Below, in pieces: positions 1 to 5,069 of a stretch of DNA of 7,382 nt. Below the pieces are notes generated by a model. The model saw only the letters and a program-made list of their open reading frames with translations, did not search any database and was not told the DNA's origin. Position numbers and translations under genes: made by a program. Origin of the DNA: Chroococcidiopsidaceae cyanobacterium CP_BM_RX_35 (GTDB taxonomy: Bacteria; Cyanobacteriota; Cyanobacteriia; Cyanobacteriales; Chroococcidiopsidaceae); assembly GCA_019242465.1 (NCBI GenBank), contig JAFAVL010000160.1:1-7382 (forward strand). The letters are read 5' to 3'. Position 1 is the stretch's first letter. Every line of letters begins with the position of its first letter.

Positions 1-1
1 G

Positions 2-325
2 ATCCTTGACCGTAGCAATCTAACGCGTCTGGTTGATCGGATGGAAGTAGCGGGTTTAGTATGCCGCAAGTCCTGCAAGAGTGATCGCCGTGGTGCCTTC
101 GCTACCCTGACAGAAACAGGTCAAGTCATGCAACAAAAGATGCAGCCAGTTTATGAGCAAGCAGTTGCCAAGTACTTTGCTTGTCATCTTAATGATGCAG
201 AGATAAAAGTCCTCACCAAAGCTTTGGAGCAAATGCAGGTCATCGGGACACCGCCGTTGTACGTTGGCGGTGAAAGCAGCGACGACTGCCTTCCGCGGTC
301 AAAGCGCACGAGACAGTTGCAGTAG
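2..325 (+). CDS. MarR-family transcriptional regulator, 5' end outside window
   Basis: The open frame is continuous from base 2, so the true start lies upstream; 107 residues are visible. The first residues (LDRSNLTRLVDRMEVAGLV) form the end of the recognition helix, followed by the beta-wing with the family hallmark SDRRGAFATLTETG. A helical C-terminal dimerisation segment follows (VMQQKMQPVYEQAVAKYF to about LEQMQ). MarR proteins are small dimeric winged-helix regulators that usually repress themselves or a neighbouring gene and respond to small aromatic ligands or oxidation; the ligand here is unknown. After residue ~78 a polar tail of about 29 residues does not look like the family and coincides with a palindrome (250-271). 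No terminator-like hairpin with a T-run follows. The family call is secure; the role is unknown. Confidence 0.85.
   Translation: MLDRSNLTRLVDRMEVAGLVCRKSCKSDRRGAFATLTETGQVMQQKMQPVYEQAVAKYFACHLNDAEIKVLTKALEQMQVIGTPPLYVGGESSDDCLPRSKRTRQLQ
250..271. repeat. Short palindrome inside the 3' end of the first marR gene
   Basis: ACCGCC (250-255) and GGCGGT (266-271) are perfect inverted arms around a 10-nt centre (GTTGTACGTT). It lies where the MarR protein stops resembling its family, so it may be a small inserted palindromic element. It is short and could be chance. Confidence 0.35.
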
Positions 326-380
326 CTAATTGAACAAATCCCAAATTTAGTAGATTCGAGAGTGACAAAGTTTCCGACTT

Positions 381-415
381 GATAACTTGGTCAACAGCTT
401 CTAGACCAAGTTATC
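381..415. promoter_or_regulatory. 12-bp perfect inverted repeat, candidate operator
   Basis: GATAACTTGGTC (381-392) and GACCAAGTTATC (404-415) are exact reverse complements separated by 11 nt. No T-run follows either arm, which argues against an intrinsic terminator for the preceding marR gene. It lies about 25 bp upstream of the predicted -35 of the GntR gene, a plausible place for an operator or activator site. Which protein binds it is unknown; the candidates are the two flanking regulators. Confidence 0.5.
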
Positions 416-438
416 TAACAGAATTAGCAATAGCATAG

Positions 439-466
439 TTGTTGTATACCGTATGCATGTTACAAT
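439..466 (+). promoter_or_regulatory. Predicted sigma70-type promoter of the GntR gene with embedded GTATAC palindrome
   Basis: TTGTTG (439-444) as -35 and TACAAT (461-466) as -10 are separated by 16 bp, giving a predicted start near 473 and a leader of about 45 nt. The spacer contains TTGTATACC (442-450). A GTATAC core is also the centre of the operators of the GntR/FCD proteins UxuR and ExuR, so autoregulation by the downstream gene product is plausible. The assignment is by eye, with no mapped start site. Confidence 0.5.
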
Positions 467-485
467 AAAAATCTGTAAAGTACCC

Positions 486-521
486 ATGTTAACTGTCCGC
501 CTTCGAGGAGCTTTGGTTTGA
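486..521 (+). other. Possible 11-codon leader ORF overlapping the GntR start codon
   Basis: An ATG at 486 opens a frame of 11 codons (MLTVRLRGALV) whose TGA (519-521) overlaps the TTG start at 518-520. The predicted GntR ribosome-binding site lies inside it, so any translation could couple to or block GntR initiation. There is no convincing ribosome-binding site before the ATG, so expression is doubtful. Confidence 0.2.
505..510 (+). promoter_or_regulatory. Ribosome-binding site fixing the TTG start of the GntR gene
   Basis: GAGGAG ends 7 nt before the TTG at 518. An in-frame stop lies at 476-478 and no in-frame ATG or GTG lies between it and 518. The next in-frame ATG is far inside the FCD domain, so TTG is the only start that preserves the DNA-binding domain. 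Confidence 0.65.
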
Positions 522-1249
522 TTCTATCTTCACAACTTCTACAGCGGAGTAAATCGCTTCATGAACAAACTTATCAAGCACTTCGAGCAAGTATTTTGTC
601 AGGAGAGATAGCTCCAGGCGCTCGTTTAGTAGAAACTCAACTTGCCGAGCAGTTACAGGTGAGCCGTACTCCCGTTCGGGAGGCAATCCGGCAACTTCAA
701 CGAGAAGAATTAGTCACGGCTGATTCTAATGGTGGGTTACGAGTCACCACTATTTCCACCACTGATGCCGTTCAGCTTTACGATTGTCGTCTGGCGTTAG
801 AAAAACTTGCTGTGGTAGGTGCTTGTGAGAAAGCTAGCGCCTCACAGATAAAAAAACTGAACCAATGTGTGGTGTCAGCAAAAGAGCTAACAGCTAAATC
901 TTCTAAGCTCAATAGCTCTCAGATGTTAGATTTCGACTATCAATTTCATTTGTTAATAGCAGAAAGTTCAGGCAACACATGGCTTGTCTCTTTACTAGAG
1001 CAGGTATTTAGTAAAATGGCGCTTCTGCGGCTACAGACAACCAACCACAATCCAGACGTACTGGAGATTCGGCATGAACACCATCAGATTTATGAGGCGA
1101 TTGCCCAAAGGAACGTTGAAGCAGCAACTCAAGCTATTCAAAACCACCTAAATGCTAGCAAAGTAAGAGTGGTACAGGAGATACAGAATCTCCAACGAAT
1201 AGCGGCAGAATTACCCCCTAGCCACCGCCCTAAAAATCGTCGAAACTAG
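518..1249 (+). CDS. GntR-family regulator, FadR subfamily (FCD ligand domain)
   Basis: The 243-residue protein has the usual length of the family. Residues ~14-78 form the GntR winged helix: residues 16-24 (EQTYQALRA), the SGEIAPGARLVE segment, then the recognition helix VSRTPVREAIRQL (48-60). Residues ~85-225 form the all-helical FCD effector domain. Its metal/ligand residues appear complete: D140 and H144 in DFDYQFH, H188 in EHHQIYEAI, and H210 in QNHL. FCD regulators commonly bind carboxylic acids or sugar acids through this metal site, and many repress transport or catabolic genes. No such genes adjoin, so the regulon is unknown. The gene begins with TTG and has its own promoter. It converges with the marR at 1310-1777, with 60 bp between them and no obvious terminator hairpin there. 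Confidence 0.9.
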   Translation: MILSSQLLQRSKSLHEQTYQALRASILSGEIAPGARLVETQLAEQLQVSRTPVREAIRQLQREELVTADSNGGLRVTTISTTDAVQLYDCRLALEKLAVVGACEKASASQIKKLNQCVVSAKELTAKSSKLNSSQMLDFDYQFHLLIAESSGNTWLVSLLEQVFSKMALLRLQTTNHNPDVLEIRHEHHQIYEAIAQRNVEAATQAIQNHLNASKVRVVQEIQNLQRIAAELPPSHRPKNRRN

Positions 1250-1309
1250 TGAAAGAATAGCGTGCCTATAATTTTTGCCAAACAACCTATTTAACAAGAG
1301 CTAGAAAAC

Positions 1310-1777
1310 TTAAGATAAATTGAGGACAATCTGAGCCAGGATCTTTGCCAAGCGTTCGCGATCGCAAATTGAAATACCTGTTAGACACTTTTCCAAAGAA
1401 GTTGCGGCAATCGGAGGTAAAACCTCTCTCAAGTGTCGTCCCTCCTCAGTTAACCAAACTCGCCAAACACGACGGTCTTCAGGATCGCGCTTGCGGCGGA
1501 CGAGATCGCGTTCCTCCATTCGATCCAGTACCCCAGTCAGAGTTGCCCCTAGTTGCTTCAATTTTTCAGCAATACCAGAAGTCGCCAAACCATCCTCCTG
1601 CCATAGGCAGCATAGGACCAGGTAGTGAAAAGGTGTTAGCCCAAACGGCTCAAGCTGCCCTTGAAATTCACGGTAGGTTAGTTGAGATACGAGTTTGAGC
1701 TGATAGCCCAAGTCGTGAGGGGGTAAGGCATGACATGACTGATCGGAGAACTCGTCCTTAGCTGACTGGGTCGTCAT
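1310..1777 (-). CDS. MarR-family transcriptional regulator
   Basis: The 155-residue protein has standard MarR length. Residues ~22-60 are the N-terminal helices (LGYQLKLVSQLTYREF, then LTPFHYLVLCCLW). The helix-turn-helix is at ~67-91 (TSGIAEKLKQLGATLTGVLD) and the wing at ~92-113 with the hallmark DPEDRRVWRVWLTEEG. A C-terminal dimerisation helix follows. It should act as a dimeric repressor or antirepressor; the effector is unknown. The ATG at 1777 has no clear Shine-Dalgarno sequence. A perfect TTGACA -35 and a palindromic operator sit directly upstream, so the transcript would be almost leaderless and autoregulation is likely. The -35 box lies at the boundary of the TnpB element, with only 41 bp between the tnpB stop and this start on the same strand. 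The gene contains a HIP1 octamer (1358-1365). Confidence 0.9.
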   Translation of the reverse strand: MTTQSAKDEFSDQSCHALPPHDLGYQLKLVSQLTYREFQGQLEPFGLTPFHYLVLCCLWQEDGLATSGIAEKLKQLGATLTGVLDRMEERDLVRRKRDPEDRRVWRVWLTEEGRHLREVLPPIAATSLEKCLTGISICDRERLAKILAQIVLNLS

Positions 1778-1784
1778 TAAAATA

Positions 1785-1799
1785 TAAGTAACCTACTTA
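1785..1799. promoter_or_regulatory. Palindromic operator of the marR gene
   Basis: TAAGTA (1785-1790) and TACTTA (1794-1799) are perfect inverted arms around ACC. The site overlaps the predicted -10 (1790-1795) and lies 8 bp from the marR start codon. Short AT-rich palindromes over the core promoter are typical of self-repressing MarR proteins; binding is inferred. Confidence 0.55.
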
Positions 1800-1818
1800 A
1801 TATATTTACCATTGTCAA
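1790..1818 (-). promoter_or_regulatory. Predicted marR promoter, -35 shared with the right end of the IS
   Basis: On the minus strand, TTGACA occupies 1818-1813 and TAGGTT occupies 1795-1790 with a 17-bp spacer. The -35 is a perfect consensus; the -10 matches at the key first, second and sixth positions. The first five bases of the -35 (TTGAC) belong to the predicted end of the IS and only the final A to the flank. Predicted initiation is around 1783, a few bases before the ATG. Confidence 0.55.
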
Positions 1819-1940
1819 TTACCCCGCGCTAACCTCTGACGAGGTACAGCGTGGGCTTGCATCTGAACTCCACCTCAATTCAGAGTAGCGGTTAAGCCTC
1901 TCTGCTTTGGCTTCATCGCTCGACGCATTAGGCAGCACTG
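1794..1940 (-). ncRNA. Predicted TnpB omega-RNA (reRNA) with guide
   Basis: In IS200/IS605-group elements the guide RNA of TnpB comes from the 3' end of tnpB and the right end, with the guide copied from the flank. Here the last ~120 nt of tnpB contain a small stem (TCTGAA 1862-1867 with TTCAGA 1879-1884) and the terminal right-end hairpin (1823-1855). If the element ends at 1814, the guide would be the minus-strand copy of about 1813-1794, which begins AATGGTAAAT and reads into the marR operator. The 5' limit (1940) is a guess, because no processing site can be read from sequence. Confidence 0.45.
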
Positions 1941-3147
1941 ACAAGGCACCTGTTCTCTCCCAGTCTTGCCGAGAAAGAATCGTTCTTAATGTTATATTAC
2001 GCGCTCCAATCAAATCTGCATGCAGCTCAAAATGACAGCATTCGCATCGGAAAGTCAATCCTTTATTTGGTCTATTATTATCACTAACATGACCACATTT
2101 AGGGCAACCTTTACTTGTGAAGTAAGCATCTATTTTTATTGCTAAACTACCCACAAAGACCGCCTTATAGTCAATAAAAGAATGTAGCTCTGCAAAAGAC
2201 CATTTAGCTTGATTTTTATTGGCTTTTCTCTGCTTATTAAACGCTTTTTTACCTTGCTTCTTTGGTTTGGTTTTATCTCTAATATAAGTTAAGTCTTCCA
2301 AACCAAATAAAGTGTTAGGCGCAACTACTGAAGAGCTGATTTGATGGTTAACGTCAGCAGTAAACCGTCTCTCTCTTCCCGATACTAGCTTTAACCTTCT
2401 AGTAGCAGAACGAGTGCCTTTCCGCTGGAGTGTTTTTCTGGTTCTTTGGTATCGATTTGCTTTGTGTATTGTCTCCTTTCCAGAAAAGAACTTTGTTTTG
2501 TTTTCAACGTCTGTGGTAACAGCGAGAAATCTTCTTCCTACATCAACACCTACTACTCTTCTAAAACTAGTCGGTTCTAATTCTGACAGCTTTAATTCCA
2601 GACTCACTAGCAAATAGTAAGTTTTTGAGGATTTAGAATAGTAGATTTTAGCTCCACCTATCTTAGAACCGCTTTTAATCAATTCCAGATGCTTATAGTA
2701 TCCAGAATAATTAACAGCGATTCTTCCCTTTAAAGTAATGATGCTGATTTGGCTATGAGACTTAAAACTAAAATCCCTCAAGTAATTTAAATTGCAAGTC
2801 CTAGATATATATTTAGGAGCTTTATCTAAACCCTTAAATTTTTTCTTTGTCCAACCCTTTTTAATGGCTTCTTGATTTTGTTTCAGTTTGGTAAGCAAAC
2901 CTTTGTATGTTGCACCAACTTGCCTGGGAACATTACAAGCCATCTGAGAAGGAAGCTTAAACATGGCGCGTAAATCTCGATAGACTAATTTTTGTATCTT
3001 AGTCCCATTGGAAGATTTACCATTCTCAAAATTTAGTTGTGAAGTAAAATTTAAGGCATCACGGTAAGCTAAAGAAACTTCTCTTAACAATGCCTTTTGT
3101 TTAGGGGAAGCTTCGAGTTTTAACTTAGCTGTAATGACTTGGAGCAT
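1819..3147 (-). CDS. tnpB: TnpB RNA-guided endonuclease (IS200/IS605-group OrfB)
   Basis: TnpB is an RNA-guided DNA nuclease that helps retain the element by cutting empty sites. From the chosen Met (3147), the protein is 442 residues. It opens with MLQVITAKLKLEASPKQK, the normal family N-terminus; upstream frame would extend past the element's left end. The RuvC acidic residues are all present: D202 (GVDVG), E284 (LEDL) and D378 (HADL). A four-Cys zinc finger is at C348, C351, C368 and C371 (CPKC and CECC). Helical N-terminal and lysine-rich RNA-binding segments fit the family, so the protein looks active rather than a nuclease-dead TldR type. No clear ribosome-binding site is visible; GTG at 3159 is an alternative start. 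The stop codon lies 5 nt inside the right end, so the last ~34 residues are encoded by the omega-RNA region and are unlikely to be structurally constrained. Confidence 0.92.
   Translation of the reverse strand: MLQVITAKLKLEASPKQKALLREVSLAYRDALNFTSQLNFENGKSSNGTKIQKLVYRDLRAMFKLPSQMACNVPRQVGATYKGLLTKLKQNQEAIKKGWTKKKFKGLDKAPKYISRTCNLNYLRDFSFKSHSQISIITLKGRIAVNYSGYYKHLELIKSGSKIGGAKIYYSKSSKTYYLLVSLELKLSELEPTSFRRVVGVDVGRRFLAVTTDVENKTKFFSGKETIHKANRYQRTRKTLQRKGTRSATRRLKLVSGRERRFTADVNHQISSSVVAPNTLFGLEDLTYIRDKTKPKKQGKKAFNKQRKANKNQAKWSFAELHSFIDYKAVFVGSLAIKIDAYFTSKGCPKCGHVSDNNRPNKGLTFRCECCHFELHADLIGARNITLRTILSRQDWERTGALSVLPNASSDEAKAERLNRYSELRWSSDASPRCTSSEVSAG
1823..1855. repeat. Right-end hairpin of the IS
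   Basis: CCC (1823-1825) pairs with GGG (1853-1855), CGCT (1827-1830) with AGCG (1848-1851), and ACCTC (1832-1836) with GAGGT (1841-1845). The loop is TGAC and there are small internal mismatches. Imperfect subterminal hairpins of this kind are the transposase-recognition structures of IS200/IS605 elements and also form the 3' stem of omega-RNA. It is inside the tnpB reading frame. Confidence 0.65.
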
Positions 3148-3152
3148 TAACA

Positions 3153-3190
3153 GTTTCACGAAATTTGTTATTTCTATGTTATCGTGAAAC
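3153..3190. repeat. Left-end hairpin of the IS
   Basis: GTTTCACGA (3153-3161) and TCGTGAAAC (3182-3190) are perfect 9-bp inverted arms around a 20-nt loop, ending 5 nt before the tnpB start codon. The foot is 9 nt from the predicted left boundary at 3199, matching the right end's geometry. Confidence 0.6.
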
Positions 3191-3239
3191 CATGTGGCCG
3201 TCAATTCCTTGTCGGGTATTCCTGAGCCAGTGCGCATAT

Positions 3240-3302
3240 GAGGGTTTCCCTCCGCAGGCAACTGACGTCCCCGTCACCAAACCTTTCAGGTTATGGTGCG
3301 GG
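3240..3302. repeat. Pair of hairpins between the IS and rsmB, possible cyanobacterial repeat
   Basis: A small perfect stem, GAGGG (3240-3244) with CCCTC (3248-3252), is followed by a larger one. In the larger stem CCCG (3270-3273) pairs with CGGG (3299-3302), CACCA (3275-3279) with TGGTG (3294-3298), and AACC (3280-3283) with GGTT (3289-3292), around the loop TTTCA. Together they fill most of the region between the predicted IS left end and the rsmB promoter. They could be a REP/MITE-like repeat, the end of another element, or a bidirectional terminator without T-runs. Confidence 0.45.
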
Positions 3303-3313
3303 ACTCCTGCCCG

Positions 3314-3342
3314 TTGAAGTTGAAAATGAGTTTCTGTATAAG
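3314..3342 (+). promoter_or_regulatory. Predicted rsmB promoter
   Basis: TTGAAG (3314-3319) and TATAAG (3337-3342) are separated by 17 bp, a good sigma70-type arrangement. Predicted transcription starts near 3349, about 20 nt before the ATG at 3370. This promoter lies downstream of the possible start at 3238, which supports the shorter protein. Confidence 0.55.
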
Positions 3343-3369
3343 GACAAGCCAAGATTTAAACTGACAGGC

Positions 3370-4812
3370 ATGGACAATTCTCGCTCTTACGCATTTATCG
3401 CCCTCCGAGCAGTTCATCGGGGGGCTTATGCTGATGCTGCCCTAGACAAAGTATTACGTAGGGCTGAATTGAGCTCGCGAGAGCGCGCTGCCGGAGCTAC
3501 CTCCGGCGAAACGTTGAGCTTGCTCAACGCAGTCGCCGGAGCTACCTCCGGCGAAACGTTGAGTCTTGCAGATCGGCGGTTGGTGACAGACTTAGTTTAT
3601 GGCAGTGTCAGAAGGCAGCGAACACTTGATGCTCTGATTGACCAACTTGCTAAGAAAAAAGCACACCAACAACCTCTCGACCTTCGGACAATTATACATT
3701 TAGGCTTATACCAGCTCAGGTATCAAGAGCGCATCCCTAGCTCGGCTGCCGTTAACACCACAGTTCATTTGGCTAAAGAAAATGGGTTAGCTGGGCTAGC
3801 TGGATTTGTTAATGGTCTGTTGCGGCAGTATATCCGCTTAGCATCTGATCAAGTTGATCCTCTCTCATTGCCAGAGAATCCAGTTGAGTTCTTAGGTGTT
3901 TTACACAGCTATCCCAACTGGGTAGTGGAAGTGTGGTTAGAACAACTAGGGATGGTAGAAACAGAACAACTGTGTGAATGGATGAACCAGTCGCCAACAA
4001 TTGATTTACGGATTAACCCTCTACAGGTTGAGATAGAGAAAGTTGAAGCAGCGCTGCTTGCCTCTGGTGTCTTAGTCCGACACATTCCTCAAATGCCCCA
4101 AGCCCTAAAATTGATTGGTAGTACTGGCTCGATTCAAAATCTGCCTGGCTTTAGCGAGGGGTGGTGGACTGTGCAAGACAGTAGCGCTCAGCTCGTGAGT
4201 CATCTGCTCAACCCTCAACCAGGTGAAGTGATAGTTGATGCTTGTGCTGCGCCGGGAGGGAAAACAACACATATTGCAGAATTAATGGGGGATCGAGGGA
4301 CGGTGTGGGCTTGCGATCGCGCTGCTGCTCGGCTCCGAAAACTGGAGGAAAATGTTAAGCGGCTGCAGTTGCAGTCAATTCAACTTTGCATTGGGGACAG
4401 CCGCAACCTCACTCAGTTTGAGAATTCGGCTGACCGCGTATTGCTAGATGTGCCTTGCTCTGGCTTGGGAACTTTGCACCGCCATGCTGATGCTCGTTGG
4501 CGACAGACAACTGAATCTGTTCGGGAACTTTCTATTCTTCAGAAAGAACTCTTACTACAAGCATCTACCTTTGTTAAGCCTGGGGGAGTCCTCGTTTATG
4601 CCACCTGCACCCTGCATCCTTTAGAAAATGAGGGGGTGATTCAAGCCTTCTTAGCTCGTCACCCAAATTGGCAGATTGATCCTCCAACTCCTGATACAGC
4701 TGCGTCTGCTTTTGCCACCTTAGAAGGCTGGGTTAAAGTCTGGCCTCATCGGCATCAAATGGATGGTTTTTTCATGGTGCGTTTGAAGAAAGCCAGGTCG
4801 AGTGCCGAATAA
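3370..4812 (+). CDS. rsmB: 16S rRNA (cytosine-967 C5)-methyltransferase RsmB/Sun
   Basis: RsmB methylates C967 of 16S rRNA using S-adenosylmethionine. The 480-residue protein starts MDNSRSYAFIALRAVHRGAYADAAL in homologue-like fashion. Residues ~1-160 form the NusB-like RNA-binding domain (DRRLVTDLVYGSVRR, then IIHLGLYQLRY). The C-terminal half is the Rossmann-fold methyltransferase. The SAM motif DACAAPGGKT is at 290-299, the DVPCSGLGTLHRHADARW motif holds one conserved Cys (C363), and YATCTLHPLENEG holds the other (C413). It ends with the usual PHRHQMDGFFMVRL. The frame is open back to 3238, but those 44 residues translate repeat hairpins and the promoter and are rejected. No strong ribosome-binding site precedes 3370. 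Residues ~36-66 contain an insertion encoded by a tandem palindromic repeat between ELS and DRRLV. All catalytic motifs are intact, so the gene is probably functional. Confidence 0.95.
   Translation: MDNSRSYAFIALRAVHRGAYADAALDKVLRRAELSSRERAAGATSGETLSLLNAVAGATSGETLSLADRRLVTDLVYGSVRRQRTLDALIDQLAKKKAHQQPLDLRTIIHLGLYQLRYQERIPSSAAVNTTVHLAKENGLAGLAGFVNGLLRQYIRLASDQVDPLSLPENPVEFLGVLHSYPNWVVEVWLEQLGMVETEQLCEWMNQSPTIDLRINPLQVEIEKVEAALLASGVLVRHIPQMPQALKLIGSTGSIQNLPGFSEGWWTVQDSSAQLVSHLLNPQPGEVIVDACAAPGGKTTHIAELMGDRGTVWACDRAAARLRKLEENVKRLQLQSIQLCIGDSRNLTQFENSADRVLLDVPCSGLGTLHRHADARWRQTTESVRELSILQKELLLQASTFVKPGGVLVYATCTLHPLENEGVIQAFLARHPNWQIDPPTPDTAASAFATLEGWVKVWPHRHQMDGFFMVRLKKARSSAE
3490..3563. repeat. 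Tandem palindromic repeat inserted in frame in rsmB
   Basis: An identical 29-bp segment occurs at 3490-3518 and 3535-3563, a 45-bp period (15 codons). It encodes AGATSGETLSL twice. Each copy contains the perfect stem GCCGGAG/CTCCGGC around CTAC; between copies, CGTTGAGC pairs with GCTCAACG around TT. The period is a multiple of three, so the frame is kept. It sits in the surface region before DRRLVTDLVYG. It resembles palindromic elements that spread in coding sequence, as known for Rickettsia palindromic elements. Confidence 0.8.
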
Positions 4813-4913
4813 AGTTGTCTGCATCTTGCTTTCACAATCCAAGATGGTAAGCTACTGTCGGATTGAAAGAGTTTTAGCCGATCAAGCTTATCAAAGACGG
4901 CCAACAGTTCAGC

Positions 4914-5069
4914 ATGACAGCCCCATCTCAAGCAACCTATTCTCGCTCCTTGCGCAGCTTACAGGTGCCTCCAATAGAAAACGGCGATCACTTTACTTTG
5001 ATTGAATTTGAGCGGCGCTACAGCATCATGTTACACATCAAGCAAGCTGAACTAAATGTTGATTCCTAA
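4914..5069 (+). pseudogene. 5' stub of a Uma2-family (DUF820) endonuclease-like gene
   Basis: ATG at 4914 opens a 51-codon frame, MTAPSQATYSRSLRSLQVPP then IENGDHFTLIEFERRYSIM and LHIKQAEL. This matches my recollection of the N-terminus of cyanobacterial Uma2-family proteins, which continue from about AELIEG into a PD-(D/E)XK-like fold of about 190-200 residues. Here the match stops after AEL (about 5054); four unrelated residues and a TAA follow, so all catalytic parts are missing. The stub's end overlaps the start of the GH76 gene by 14 nt. The break probably marks where foreign sequence joined or a deletion occurred. Family assignment rests on the N-terminal motif alone. Confidence 0.65.

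Larger units (their letters stand above)
1814..3199 (-). mobile_element. IS200/IS605-group element, IS1341 type (tnpB only)
   Basis: The element of about 1386 bp carries tnpB and no tnpA. The ends are inferred from three matching signs. First, GTCAATT (AATTGAC on the minus strand) occurs at 1814-1820 and at 3200-3206. Second, a hairpin lies inside each end (1823-1855 and 3153-3190). Third, each hairpin foot is 9 nt from the predicted boundary. Elements of this group have no terminal inverted repeats, make no target duplication, and insert 3' of a short motif, here apparently TTGAC. Lacking TnpA, it would need a transposase in trans to move. Exact ends need comparison with an empty site. Confidence 0.65.

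Noticed and set aside
381..415. Intrinsic terminator of the first marR gene
   Set aside because: The stem is AT-rich at its base and no T-run follows; an operator is more likely.
1250..1309. Bidirectional terminator between the convergent GntR and MarR genes
   Set aside because: I found no stem with a T-run on either strand in this 60-bp gap.
1345..1698. 117-codon plus-strand frame opposite the marR gene
   Set aside because: It is the antisense shadow of a clear MarR protein with no recognisable content.
1819..3147. A nuclease-dead TnpB repressor (TldR) controlling marR
   Set aside because: All three RuvC acidic residues and the zinc-finger cysteines are present, so a repressor-only form is not supported.
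3148..3261. N-terminal extension of tnpB up to 3261
   Set aside because: Family proteins begin at the MLQVITAKL-like segment, and the extension crosses the left-end hairpin and leaves the predicted element.
3238..3369. N-terminal extension of rsmB from the ATG at 3238
   Set aside because: The 44 extra residues translate hairpin repeats and the predicted promoter; the family-like N-terminus begins at 3370, about 20 nt after the predicted transcription start.
4802..5005. 67-codon GTG-started frame after rsmB (contains VLADQAYQ, vaguely DDE-transposase-like)
   Set aside because: There is no supporting context; it overlaps the rsmB end and the Uma2 stub in another frame, and the similarity is too short to support.
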